A DNA stretch of 64,000 nt from Methanobacterium sp. (GTDB lineage Archaea; Methanobacteriota; Methanobacteria; Methanobacteriales; Methanobacteriaceae): positions 434,001-498,000 of the forward strand of contig JADFDH010000001.1 of assembly GCA_018263005.1 (NCBI GenBank), given 5' to 3'. Positions 44,616 through 52,810 of the stretch are shown here, one piece after another (the stretch's first letter is position 1; the number at the start of each line of letters is the position of its first letter). The position numbers were made by a program, and so were the translations under genes. The notes under the pieces are model-generated. The model made no database searches, had not been told where the DNA came from, and saw only the letters and a list, made by a program, of their open reading frames with translations.

Positions 44616-44930
44616 TTATTTACTGGCTGAAACTTTGGGGTAAGCGTATCTGGGAGTGTAAATAAAGTTATCTGTTTTGTTTTGGATTTTTCTCTCTCTT
44701 ATTTCTTCCATAAGTTTGATCTTCTCCAAATATTTATCTCTGGCCTTTAATTGAATACTGTTCCATTTATTAGGGTTTTTCCGTAAATTATTTGTTGATC
44801 TACGGATGTATAATGATTTTTTTAATGGGGTTTTGTTATCTTTTGTTGAGGGAGATCGAATTATATTTACCCAAGTTTTAAAGTTATTTTTCATTTCAGG
44901 AACTGGATACATTGATTCTGTCTTCTTCAT
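44616..44930 (-). CDS. Small basic hypothetical protein
   Basis: 104 residues, very rich in Lys, Arg and Asn (KKSLYIRRSTNNLRKNPNKW near residue 37). A conspicuous helix LKARDKYLEKIKLMEEIRER follows and the end is YTPRYAYPKVSASK. The charge suggests nucleic-acid or ribosome binding. The ribosome binding site is weak. No family recognised; a real gene is likely but not certain. Confidence 0.5.
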   Translation of the reverse strand: MKKTESMYPVPEMKNNFKTWVNIIRSPSTKDNKTPLKKSLYIRRSTNNLRKNPNKWNSIQLKARDKYLEKIKLMEEIRERKIQNKTDNFIYTPRYAYPKVSASK

Positions 44931-44978
44931 AGTATCAATGTAACTATTATGAAAGTTAGAGGTATATATACTTTTATT

Positions 44979-45593
44979 TTAACATCTATCCATAAAACAG
45001 GAAGCCATGTCTCTGGTCTTGGGACTGGAACTCTTTAGTTGTTCTTTGACAAACTCCATAATCTTATCTTTATCAGGGGCATCTGGATAGATTTTTCGGA
45101 GGGCTTCAATGGCATATGCTTTTACCAGTTCCTTCTGTTTGCCAGTATGCATGGTATCTGTGTTCAGGAGAATTTCAATTATTTTTGATTGTAGTTCTGG
45201 TTTATTTTTATAGATAGTTGGTGAATTAGCGGCCACATGAGATGCATTCATCACTTTGTCTCCGCCTATTATTTTGAAGTATTCATCAAAAATTTCATTG
45301 AATTTATTTTCATCATCGACCACTGTGAGGTTGGCCAGGATATAAATAGCGATATATTTATGGTAGTTGTTTTTACTTCCAAGCATCTGGTAAAAATAAT
45401 CCCAATAGGGATATAAAAACTCAGGTTCTTCTTCACTGATTAGCTGAAGGGTTCTGAAACTGTTCGATCTGATAGTGTTATCCTTTGATTTCACTCCAGC
45501 GACTAATTCTTTAAATAAACTTTCATCAGAAAGTGCATCTTGAGATAATTTATTAATATCTATCATTTTATCTTCTAAATTATAATTTGACAA
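44979..45593 (-). CDS. HEAT-repeat protein
   Basis: 204 residues composed of paired amphipathic helices, with repeat boundaries such as SKDNTIRSNSFRTLQLISEE, NYHKYIAIYILANLTVVDD, and VKAYAIEALRKIYPDAPDKD. The C-terminal end DMASCFMDRC has two cysteines. Archaeal HEAT proteins of this size usually act as protein-binding scaffolds. Partner unknown. Confidence 0.72.
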   Translation of the reverse strand: MSNYNLEDKMIDINKLSQDALSDESLFKELVAGVKSKDNTIRSNSFRTLQLISEEEPEFLYPYWDYFYQMLGSKNNYHKYIAIYILANLTVVDDENKFNEIFDEYFKIIGGDKVMNASHVAANSPTIYKNKPELQSKIIEILLNTDTMHTGKQKELVKAYAIEALRKIYPDAPDKDKIMEFVKEQLKSSSPKTRDMASCFMDRC

Positions 45594-45706
45594 GAAAAAA
45601 ACCTCATATTAATTGATTTTATCAGTAATTGATTTAATAAATATCTTCAAATTATTAATTCTTATTTTTATATTTAGTAACCAGGATAGTGGTAATTTAT
45701 ATTGAA

Positions 45707-45937
45707 TTAAACCTTAATAACTCCTAAGAGACCTAATATTCCTAGTATCAATCCTAATGCAACCCCAATTAAGGAAACATATGTTATGAGCTTACTATTG
45801 TATTTATAATTGAAAAAACCGAATAATCCAAACATACAGAAACTGAATAATAGTAATGGATCGTGGGATCTCCATGCGTTAAGGCCGAGGAAACCCAGAA
45901 ATCCTAGTATACCCAGTATCCAGTATTTTTCATTCAC
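45707..45937 (-). CDS. Small membrane protein
   Basis: 76 residues, three hydrophobic segments: WILGILGFLGFLGL, LLFSFCMFGLFGFF, and LITYVSLIGVALGLILGILG. AGAAGATGTGA precedes the ATG. Hydrophobic proteins of this shape (DUF3796-like) are common, but the match is by pattern only. Function unknown. Confidence 0.6.
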   Translation of the reverse strand: MNEKYWILGILGFLGFLGLNAWRSHDPLLLFSFCMFGLFGFFNYKYNSKLITYVSLIGVALGLILGILGLLGVIKV

Positions 45938-46025
45938 ATCTTCTGGAATGTTTAATTCACCCCAATATGTTTTTAATATTACATTTTTAGGTGATTAATC
46001 TAAAATAATTATCCCCATACATTTA

Positions 46026-46811
46026 CTAATTACTTAAAAGCTCTTTAACCTTCACAGCTCTGTGTGTATTCCCTTTATAGTTTACTTTGCAGGGTATGGC
46101 TTTTTGTGGGCAGAAAGAAACACAACGCATGCAGAACTGACATTTGAACTTATATTCTGGGTATTCATTCATCTCAATATTGTTCAATGGACATATCTGG
46201 GCGCAGATACCACATTGGTTACACTTTGATGCATTGGCTTTGAATCCAAACCATTTCTGTTGAGATTTCCATTCCCATGACTTCATGAAAGAACGACTTA
46301 GAGTGTTTAGCATATGGGGCAGTACAGGGAAGCTTCCCCATTTTGCCTTCCCATCACTAAGCACTTGAGCATATTTTTCAGCTTCTTTCATTCCTTTTTC
46401 TATTATTTTGCTTCGGTTTTCATCGCTTTGTATATAGAAAATATTCGAAGGCATTATAATTTCACATGCACCCATTGGGTTGTATCCTTTCTTTTTCAGT
46501 TTATCATGGAGTGGTCCAACCATACCACCAGAATATCCTGCAAGAGTGTCCACCATGAAAACAGGAGTGCCATTGGCAGGTGGAAGGGACTCGATAAATT
46601 CCCAGACAAATGGATAGGTGGATAATCCTGCCACTGGGAAAGCTAAGCCCAATGTATGCTGAAGATTTACCTTTTCTGGGTCAGATTCCTCTATCCGATG
46701 AAGTTCTACATTTACCCCATTCTTTTTGAAGGTCTCTTCCATTTTCTCAACAACAAGGAGGGTGTTCCCGGTTCCAGAAAAATAATAGAAGGCTACTTTT
46801 TCCATTTTCAT
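46026..46811 (-). CDS. EFR1-type flavodoxin-ferredoxin fusion
   Basis: 261 residues. The N-terminal 150 residues are a flavodoxin-like domain with the FMN phosphate loop FSGTGNTLLV and later VDTLAGYSGG. The C-terminus has two 4Fe-4S clusters: CNQCGICAQICP and CQFCMRCVSFCP. Likely an electron carrier or reductase joining flavin and Fe-S chemistry. GGTGGATGAA precedes the ATG. It starts 76 bases downstream of a TetR gene on the same strand and is probably controlled by it. Confidence 0.88.
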   Translation of the reverse strand: MKMEKVAFYYFSGTGNTLLVVEKMEETFKKNGVNVELHRIEESDPEKVNLQHTLGLAFPVAGLSTYPFVWEFIESLPPANGTPVFMVDTLAGYSGGMVGPLHDKLKKKGYNPMGACEIIMPSNIFYIQSDENRSKIIEKGMKEAEKYAQVLSDGKAKWGSFPVLPHMLNTLSRSFMKSWEWKSQQKWFGFKANASKCNQCGICAQICPLNNIEMNEYPEYKFKCQFCMRCVSFCPQKAIPCKVNYKGNTHRAVKVKELLSN

Positions 46812-46886
46812 CTATTTCATCCACCTATAACTTATATTTATAATCTCATTCGCTCCAGAGTTACTTTTTTTCAATTATAATATGTT

Positions 46887-47480
46887 TTAATCAGTTTTTT
46901 GTATAGATTTTATGAATTTTTCCTCAAAAGATTGGAGAACATCTTCCAGTACTAGATCATCATCAAACAGCATATATCCCAATACACCGTCTAATGCTGC
47001 CATTAATGAGATGGCACTGGTTCTAACATTGTGAGGTTCGAATTCGCTTTGCTGGATACCCATGTTAAAGACACTTTCTAAAAAGGCAATATAATCAACG
47101 GTGTATTGTTGATAGTATTCTAGAAGTTCATTGTTTTCTAATATTTTGGTCACTGATAAGAATAGAAAGCTGGTTTCTTTGGGGTGTTCCAACCAGTATT
47201 TGAGATAATTTTCCATGTAGAACAGTATTCCCTTTTTAACTGAGGGCATTTTCATGGCTTCATACATTATATCCTCAATTTGTTGGTTTATTTTTTGATT
47301 AACAAATAATAAAATGACATCTTTACTTTTAAAATAATGATATAACCCGCCTTTACTCATACCTGCGTTTGCAGCGATTTCTTCCATGGTAGTATTTTCA
47401 TATCCTTTTTTGAGGAAAATTTCCATAGCTGCATTGGTTATTTTTTTTATTCTAATTTCTCTTGGTTCTTTTTTGGTCAT
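46887..47480 (-). CDS. TetR-family transcriptional regulator
   Basis: 197 residues. The N-terminal helix-turn-helix is intact: RIKKITNAAMEIFLKKGYEN, TTMEEIAANAGMSKGGLYHY, FKSKDVILLFV. The C-terminal ligand-binding half is helical and has no obvious cofactor motif. A perfect 21-bp palindrome lies directly upstream, between the start and a TATA box. The protein most likely represses its own transcription and that of the flavodoxin-ferredoxin gene. Ligand unknown. TetR regulators are uncommon in archaea and may have come from bacteria. Confidence 0.9.
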   Translation of the reverse strand: MTKKEPREIRIKKITNAAMEIFLKKGYENTTMEEIAANAGMSKGGLYHYFKSKDVILLFVNQKINQQIEDIMYEAMKMPSVKKGILFYMENYLKYWLEHPKETSFLFLSVTKILENNELLEYYQQYTVDYIAFLESVFNMGIQQSEFEPHNVRTSAISLMAALDGVLGYMLFDDDLVLEDVLQSFEEKFIKSIQKTD

Positions 47481-47492
47481 AGATCCAACTCC

Positions 47493-47513
47493 ACATACCG
47501 ACCGTCGGTATGT
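47493..47513. promoter_or_regulatory. TetR operator palindrome
   Basis: ACATACCGAC-C-GTCGGTATGT, ten-base perfect arms around one base, 13-33 bases upstream of the TetR start codon. It lies where transcription should begin, given the TATA box at 47528-47538, so bound repressor would block initiation. The CG-rich core stands out from its AT-rich surroundings. Confidence 0.85.
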
Positions 47514-47527
47514 TGTATCATTTTATT

Positions 47528-47538
47528 ATTATATAAAC
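47528..47538 (-). promoter_or_regulatory. TATA box of the TetR operon
   Basis: GTTTATATAAT on the minus strand. About 25 bases downstream is the centre of the operator palindrome, where the transcript should start. Confidence 0.55.
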
Positions 47539-47763
47539 TTTTAGTCAAATGGCTTGATCGAGTTATAAAAGATTAAAGATAGGGCATTGATTTAGTAAAA
47601 AATAATTTAGTAAAAATGAGGATTATGTTAATGAATAAAAGATAGAAATGATTAATTTAGATAAAAAAAGAATATTAATAGAATTAGAAGTATGAGAGGA
47701 GTTATTCTACATTATTAGAAGAAATGAAAAGAGTCTTTCACCATTAGAAGAAAATAAAAGGAA

Positions 47764-48084
47764 TTATCCTCCGCCATCACAGAGTTCTGAACTCATGTCA
47801 ACGTCTTCTAGTTTCTTTTTAAGTTTAACTGCCTTCTCGACCTTATCTTCCTTCTCTTTTAACTCTTTCAGCTGTTTTTGTTTACGTTTAATTCTAAGAT
47901 ATTCGCGCTGGTCAAGCAATTCCAGAAACTGACTTTTATACCAGAGATTTGTGGTGTCTATTTTTGCCCAGGTCCCTTCTGAATCTTCTTTAACATCTAA
48001 AACTTCGCCAGCACTACCGGTACCTGTATATCTCACATTAGAACCTTTTAAAATATTCTTTCCATGGGCATCTGCAACTTCCAT
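47764..48084 (-). CDS. DUF2098 protein
   Basis: 106 residues, methanogen DUF2098 family. The N-terminal half is a small beta domain: GSNVRYTGTGSAGEVLDVKE, then GTWAKIDTTNLWYKSQFLEL. The second half is a highly charged helix (REYLRIKRKQKQLKELKEKE) and the end is ELCDGGG. The beta part resembles an SH3-like barrel. Function unknown. Confidence 0.8.
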   Translation of the reverse strand: MEVADAHGKNILKGSNVRYTGTGSAGEVLDVKEDSEGTWAKIDTTNLWYKSQFLELLDQREYLRIKRKQKQLKELKEKEDKVEKAVKLKKKLEDVDMSSELCDGGG

Positions 48085-48139
48085 TTTAATCCCCTCAATT
48101 TTTAAGATTCATAAAAGAATTTTAAAATATTTAGATAAA

Positions 48140-48412
48140 TCAGAATTTTAAGCTGGTTTTCTCCTCTTTATCTTCAGATTCAACGTCCTTAATCTGGGCT
48201 TTTTCCACATTTAATAAGATATAATCTCCAACTTCTTCAATCTCAGAAGGAGTAATGAATAAATCGGTTCTCCTCAGTCCAAAATCACCAGTGGATATTT
48301 GGATCCCGGTAATTCTAGCTTCTGTAGGTTCTATAATAATCTCCGATACTTTACCAATTTCCATTGCTTTTTTATCCACAACTCTTGTCCCTAAAAAATC
48401 GGTCACCTTCAT
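48140..48412 (-). CDS. PRC-barrel domain protein
   Basis: 90 residues, one PRC barrel: VTDFLGTRVVDKKAMEIGKV at the start, then ARITGIQISTG and IEEVGDYILLN. Acidic C-terminal tail. These small archaeal PRC proteins resemble CdpB, which is linked to cell division in archaea, but the specific role here is only an inference. Lies 55 bases upstream of the DUF2098 gene on the same strand. Confidence 0.8.
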   Translation of the reverse strand: MKVTDFLGTRVVDKKAMEIGKVSEIIIEPTEARITGIQISTGDFGLRRTDLFITPSEIEEVGDYILLNVEKAQIKDVESEDKEEKTSLKF

Positions 48413-48571
48413 AATTTCACCATTTAATAGTATGTTTTTTGCAGTTATATAATTTTATTAGAAACTAAAAAAATGATATTATTCAAATAAAAAGGATTAA
48501 ATCAAATCTATTCCTCCCTAAACTAGTTAAAAATTAATATGAAAAATTATTAGGATGAATAAAACATAGTT

Positions 48572-49633
48572 ATGTCCATGAAATATTCTATAAAAATCTT
48601 CAGTATATTCGGCATACCCGTTGAATTACACTTCTCATTCCTACTACTGATAATGGCCATATACCTTGTGGCACTATTTAATTTCATACCTGGTGTGGAT
48701 ATTGTAGTAGCTGTTCTTATAACTCTCCTTTTCATTGCGGTAGTGTTGCATGAGTTGGCCCATTCTTATGTGGCTCAGAGATACGGTATTGAAATCGAAA
48801 GGATTGTTTTACTTCCCATCGGGGGGATATCTGCCATGAAGGAACTGCCTCAGGACCCTCGTCAAGAATTAAGAATAGCACTGGTTGGACCGTTGACAAA
48901 CCTGGTGATAGCTGCTATTTTATATCCTGTCTATTTATTTATAATCGGTTCTTTATCTCCCAGTTTGAACTTCTTAATGTACAATTTCATACTGTTGAAC
49001 CTTCTTCTGGGAGCTTTCAACCTACTACCCGCATTTCCCATGGACGGTGGAAGAGTATTAAGATCCTTTCTTGCGGAGAGAATGAATTTCATAAAGGCAA
49101 CAGAACTTGCAGCATCCATAGGAAAACAATTAGCCATAATAATGGCCATAGTAGGCATATTTTTTAATCCATTCCTCATCCTCATTGCCATATTCGTATA
49201 TATGGGAGCTGATCAGGAATCCAGGACAGTACTGATATCTAAACTCCTGGAAGGGGTTAAAGTAAAAGATATCATGACTAAAGATGTAAAAACAGTACTC
49301 CCCACTGATACAGTGGATGAAGTACTGAAAACAATGTTCAAATATAAACACATGGGATACCCGGTTTATCAAGGGGAGAAACTTCAGGGAATAGTAACCT
49401 TCCATGATTTATCCAGTATACCCGCAGATAAGAAGAATACAACTGTAGAACAATTCATGACCAGGGAAGTCCTGGTTTCTAATCCGGAAGAAGAAGTCAC
49501 CAGCATCCTGGAAAAACTGAACATAAATAATATAGGCCGTTTACCAGTAATAGATGATAATGAACTGGTGGGGATAATATCAAAGACCGATATAATGAAG
49601 GCACTGGAAATAAGAAGAAGCATTATAGGCTAA
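48572..49633 (+). CDS. Site-2 protease (M50) with two CBS domains
   Basis: 353 residues. Membrane metalloprotease with about six transmembrane helices. The zinc motif is VVLHELAHSY (HExxH) near residue 62, with the third ligand in PAFPMDGGRVLRS near 155. Two CBS domains follow (about 225-285 and 290-350), beginning VKDIMTKDVKTV and VEQFMTREVLVS, which usually bind adenosine nucleotides. It probably cleaves membrane-bound regulators inside the bilayer. An ATG two codons later is an alternative start. Confidence 0.93.
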   Translation: MSMKYSIKIFSIFGIPVELHFSFLLLIMAIYLVALFNFIPGVDIVVAVLITLLFIAVVLHELAHSYVAQRYGIEIERIVLLPIGGISAMKELPQDPRQELRIALVGPLTNLVIAAILYPVYLFIIGSLSPSLNFLMYNFILLNLLLGAFNLLPAFPMDGGRVLRSFLAERMNFIKATELAASIGKQLAIIMAIVGIFFNPFLILIAIFVYMGADQESRTVLISKLLEGVKVKDIMTKDVKTVLPTDTVDEVLKTMFKYKHMGYPVYQGEKLQGIVTFHDLSSIPADKKNTTVEQFMTREVLVSNPEEEVTSILEKLNINNIGRLPVIDDNELVGIISKTDIMKALEIRRSIIG

Positions 49634-49688
49634 GATAGAATTATTAATTATATAAAAAAATCAATTCCAATATTTATTAAATATCATT

Positions 49689-49820
49689 TGGATTAAAAAA
49701 ACCAGATTGATTATAAAATTTTCTGGATTAAAAAAAAAAACCAAATTCTTATTTAAAAAATTATATGGAAAAAAAATCCAATATTTTTTGTTTAATATTA
49801 CTTTGGATTATAAAAAAAAT
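49689..49820. repeat. Four spaced TGGATTA-A(n)-CCA elements
   Basis: TGG followed by an A-rich run and often CCA occurs at 49689, 49724, 49766 and 49804. Examples are TGGATTAAAAAAACCA at 49689-49704 and TGGAAAAAAAATCCA at 49766-49780. Spacing is 35, 42 and 38 bases. They fill the 209-base gap before elp3. Confidence 0.35.
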
Positions 49821-49842
49821 TCTAAAATGGAGTAAATAACTG

Positions 49843-51513
49843 ATGCAAGATGCCTACAGATTTATAATAGAGGAATTAATTAACGGACGAGTGAAAAACA
49901 GCAAAGACCTGGAGAAAATAAAGCACAGAGCTTGCCGAGAATACAACTTACCCCAGTTCATCAGTAATTCCCAGATTCTGCAGAACGCAACTCCAGAGGA
50001 AAGAATCATATTAGCCCCTATAATTAAAAAGAAACCCACCCGTACACTTTCCGGAGTTGCCATAGTGGCGGTGATGTGCAAACCACACCAATGTCCCCAT
50101 GGACGATGTTTGTACTGTCCGGAAAGTGAGAAAGCACCTCCCAGTTACACTGGAGAAGAACCTGCAGCCCTACGCGCCAGAAGATTTGAATTCCATCCCT
50201 ACCTACAAGTATACAATCGATTGAAGCAATTGCATAGTATTGGACATCCATTAGATAAAGTGGAACTAATTATAATGGGAGGAACGTTTCCTTCATCAAA
50301 TCTATGTTATCAGGAATGGTTTGTAAGCAAATGCATCCAGGCTATGAACGATTTCGGAAAGATAGTCAGTTTTATTGAAAAAGAGCAGAAAAAAACCGCA
50401 CCAGCTTCCCCTGAAAGGTATGCAGATTCAGTTGATCACAGGCAAATACCCATTGAATTCGCCTACCTGGAAGATATTCAAAGGGACAATGAAAGATCTC
50501 CGGTGAGATGTGTGGGAATGACCTTTGAAACCCGCCCAGATTTCTGTAAATGGGAGGATGTGGATCGTATGCTTCAAATGGGAGTTACCAGGGTGGAACT
50601 GGGAGTTCAGACTATCTATAATTTCATCTACCACCGCATAAGCAGGGGCCATAGAATAGAGGATGTGGTGGAATCTGCCCAGATCCTACGTGATTCTGGT
50701 ATTAAAGTTGCTATGCATCTAATGCCGGGTTTATTTGCTGATCAAAAGAGAGATCTTAGAATATTCAGGAGAATATTCACAGACGAAAGGTTCAAACCAG
50801 ATATGCTTAAAATATATCCCTGTTTAGTCACCAAAGGCTCAAAACTACATCAATTATGGGAGAATGGAGAGTATGAACCATACACTACAGATGAAGCCGT
50901 TAATTTAATCGTGGAAATAAAAAAATCTCTGCCCAAATGGGTTAGAACCATGCGTATTCAGAGAGACATCCCTTCACCACTCATAGAAGCAGGGGTTAAA
51001 AAATCCAATCTGGGAGAACTGGTTTATAATGAACTGGAAAAACAAGGAGTTAATTGTAAATGTATAAGATGCCGAGAAGTAGGACATAGAGCATCTAAAG
51101 GTTTCAAACCAGAAATGGATAAAATTAAACTCCTAAGTGAAGAATACCCCGCGGCAGGGGGAAGGGAGATATTCATATCCTATGAAGACGCATCATCAGA
51201 TATATTAGTCGGATTTTGCAGGTTAAGAATCCCTTCTCTAAAATCACACCGTAAAGAAGTTGATGATAAAACTGCTCTGATAAGAGAATTGCATGTTTAC
51301 GGATCTATGGTTCAATTAGGAGATAGAAAAGATGATCTATGGCAGCATCAGGGTTATGGGGAAGGCTTATTAGCTGAAGCTGAAAAAATAGCGTCTGAAT
51401 TATATGATAAAAATAAATTACTAATAAACAGTGGAATAGGAGTGCGAAATTACTATAAAAAATTCGGATACAAAAAAGAAGGACCATATATGGCTAAATT
51501 ACTCAGGAATTAA
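49843..51513 (+). CDS. elp3: Elp3-family tRNA uridine carboxymethyl transferase
   Basis: 556 residues. Modifies wobble uridine 34 in tRNA using acetyl-CoA and radical SAM chemistry. The radical SAM cysteines are in MCKPHQCPHGRCLYCPES (C79, C84, C89, C92; three bind the cluster). The central part has FETRPDFCKWEDVDRML and VELGVQTIY. The C-terminal 150 residues form a GNAT domain with HQGYGEGLLAEAEKIASE. Length and order match archaeal Elp3, which works without other Elongator subunits. Confidence 0.95.
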   Translation: MQDAYRFIIEELINGRVKNSKDLEKIKHRACREYNLPQFISNSQILQNATPEERIILAPIIKKKPTRTLSGVAIVAVMCKPHQCPHGRCLYCPESEKAPPSYTGEEPAALRARRFEFHPYLQVYNRLKQLHSIGHPLDKVELIIMGGTFPSSNLCYQEWFVSKCIQAMNDFGKIVSFIEKEQKKTAPASPERYADSVDHRQIPIEFAYLEDIQRDNERSPVRCVGMTFETRPDFCKWEDVDRMLQMGVTRVELGVQTIYNFIYHRISRGHRIEDVVESAQILRDSGIKVAMHLMPGLFADQKRDLRIFRRIFTDERFKPDMLKIYPCLVTKGSKLHQLWENGEYEPYTTDEAVNLIVEIKKSLPKWVRTMRIQRDIPSPLIEAGVKKSNLGELVYNELEKQGVNCKCIRCREVGHRASKGFKPEMDKIKLLSEEYPAAGGREIFISYEDASSDILVGFCRLRIPSLKSHRKEVDDKTALIRELHVYGSMVQLGDRKDDLWQHQGYGEGLLAEAEKIASELYDKNKLLINSGIGVRNYYKKFGYKKEGPYMAKLLRN

Positions 51514-51552
51514 TTAATCTCATGAAATAGCATATATGAGGAGGTAAAATAG

Positions 51553-52221
51553 ATGATGGATCCAGATAAACTAGCCCAACTTATAGACCATACCAATGTC
51601 CGGGGGGACGCTACTGAAGCTGATATCCGGAGATTATGTAATGAAGCGAAAACATATAATTTTAAAAACGTATGTGTAACGCCCACCAATGTGGAACTGG
51701 CTAATGAATTATTAAAGGATCATGAAACTGGAGTTTGTGTCGTAATAGGGTTTCCTCTAGGTGTTCAAACTTTAAAAACTAAGGCTTTCGAAACTGATGA
51801 AGCAATCTCTCATGGTGCATCTGAGTTTGACATGGTTATAAATGTGGGATGCCTGAAATCTGAAAGGTATGAAATGGTAAAGGATGATATTATAGGAGTT
51901 GTGGAGGCTGCTAACGGTAAAATAGTTAAAACAATCATGGAAACTGCATTATTAACTTCCGAAGAAAAGATAAAAGCATGTTTATTAGCAAAAGAAGCAG
52001 GAGCTGATTTTGTTAAGACTTCCACAGGATTTGGAGGGCTTGCTGGAGCAACTGTAGAAGATGTAAAACTTTTAAGAAGTACTGTAGGTTCTTGTATGGG
52101 AGTAAAAGCTTCAGGTGGCATAAGGGATCTGGAAACAGTTTTAAAAATGTTAGATGCTGGAGCAAAACGGATAGGCACATCTACCGGTGTTCAAATAATG
52201 GAAGAAAATAATATATTATAA
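51553..52221 (+). CDS. deoC: Deoxyribose-phosphate aldolase
   Basis: 222 residues, TIM barrel. Cleaves 2-deoxyribose 5-phosphate to glyceraldehyde 3-phosphate and acetaldehyde. The Schiff-base lysine is K155 in ADFVKTSTGFGG, the proton-relay lysine K185 in GVKASGGIRD, and D93 is in EFDMVINVG. GAGGAGGT precedes the ATG with ideal spacing. Follows elp3 after 40 bases on the same strand. Confidence 0.95.
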   Translation: MMDPDKLAQLIDHTNVRGDATEADIRRLCNEAKTYNFKNVCVTPTNVELANELLKDHETGVCVVIGFPLGVQTLKTKAFETDEAISHGASEFDMVINVGCLKSERYEMVKDDIIGVVEAANGKIVKTIMETALLTSEEKIKACLLAKEAGADFVKTSTGFGGLAGATVEDVKLLRSTVGSCMGVKASGGIRDLETVLKMLDAGAKRIGTSTGVQIMEENNIL

Positions 52222-52322
52222 TAAAAAAAATCGGATAAATCATTTAATCATTTTTTTACCAAAAATATTCTCATATTCAGAACAATTTTTCATATATTTG
52301 ATGCAGATCTAGTGGTAATATC

Positions 52323-52673
52323 ATGGAAATAATCATTGAAGTAGAAGGAAAAGGTAAAGCCCGGGCAAGATTAGATGGTAGAAATCAGGAAACAGCTACA
52401 CGTTTCTTTAAAACATTACCAATTAAGGGAAAAGCCAATATATGGTTGGACGAAGTCTATTTTATCATACCATTGGAATTAGAATATGAAAATCAATATT
52501 CCAATGCGAATAAAGGAGATATATCTTACTGGCCACCAGGGGCGGCTTTCTGCATATTCTATGGAGAATCACAACCCGCTTCACCAGTAAATCATATTGG
52601 TAAAGTTACAGAGAATCTGGAACTCTTTACTGAGGTTGAAAAGGAGGATAAAATAATAATTACTCCAGTGTAG
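52323..52673 (+). CDS. Cyclophilin-like fold protein (DUF369/PF04126 type)
   Basis: 116 residues. Pattern of the small archaeal cyclophilin-like family: IIEVEGKGKARARL, TATRFFKTLPIKGKANIWLD, the central GDISYWPPGAAFCIFYG, and PVNHIGKV. It lacks the residues of active peptidyl-prolyl isomerases as far as can be judged, so ligand binding is more likely. Function unknown. Confidence 0.82.
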   Translation: MEIIIEVEGKGKARARLDGRNQETATRFFKTLPIKGKANIWLDEVYFIIPLELEYENQYSNANKGDISYWPPGAAFCIFYGESQPASPVNHIGKVTENLELFTEVEKEDKIIITPV

Positions 52674-52810
52674 TGAATTTTTTCCCAATTAATTTTATTA
52701 GTAATTTTAAAATGGAATAATTCTATAAATGAATTAATATGTTAAGTTTATATTGTATTAGCCCATTATATTGAATCTTACATTAACTAATTCTTTTACA
52801 GGTTAATTGC

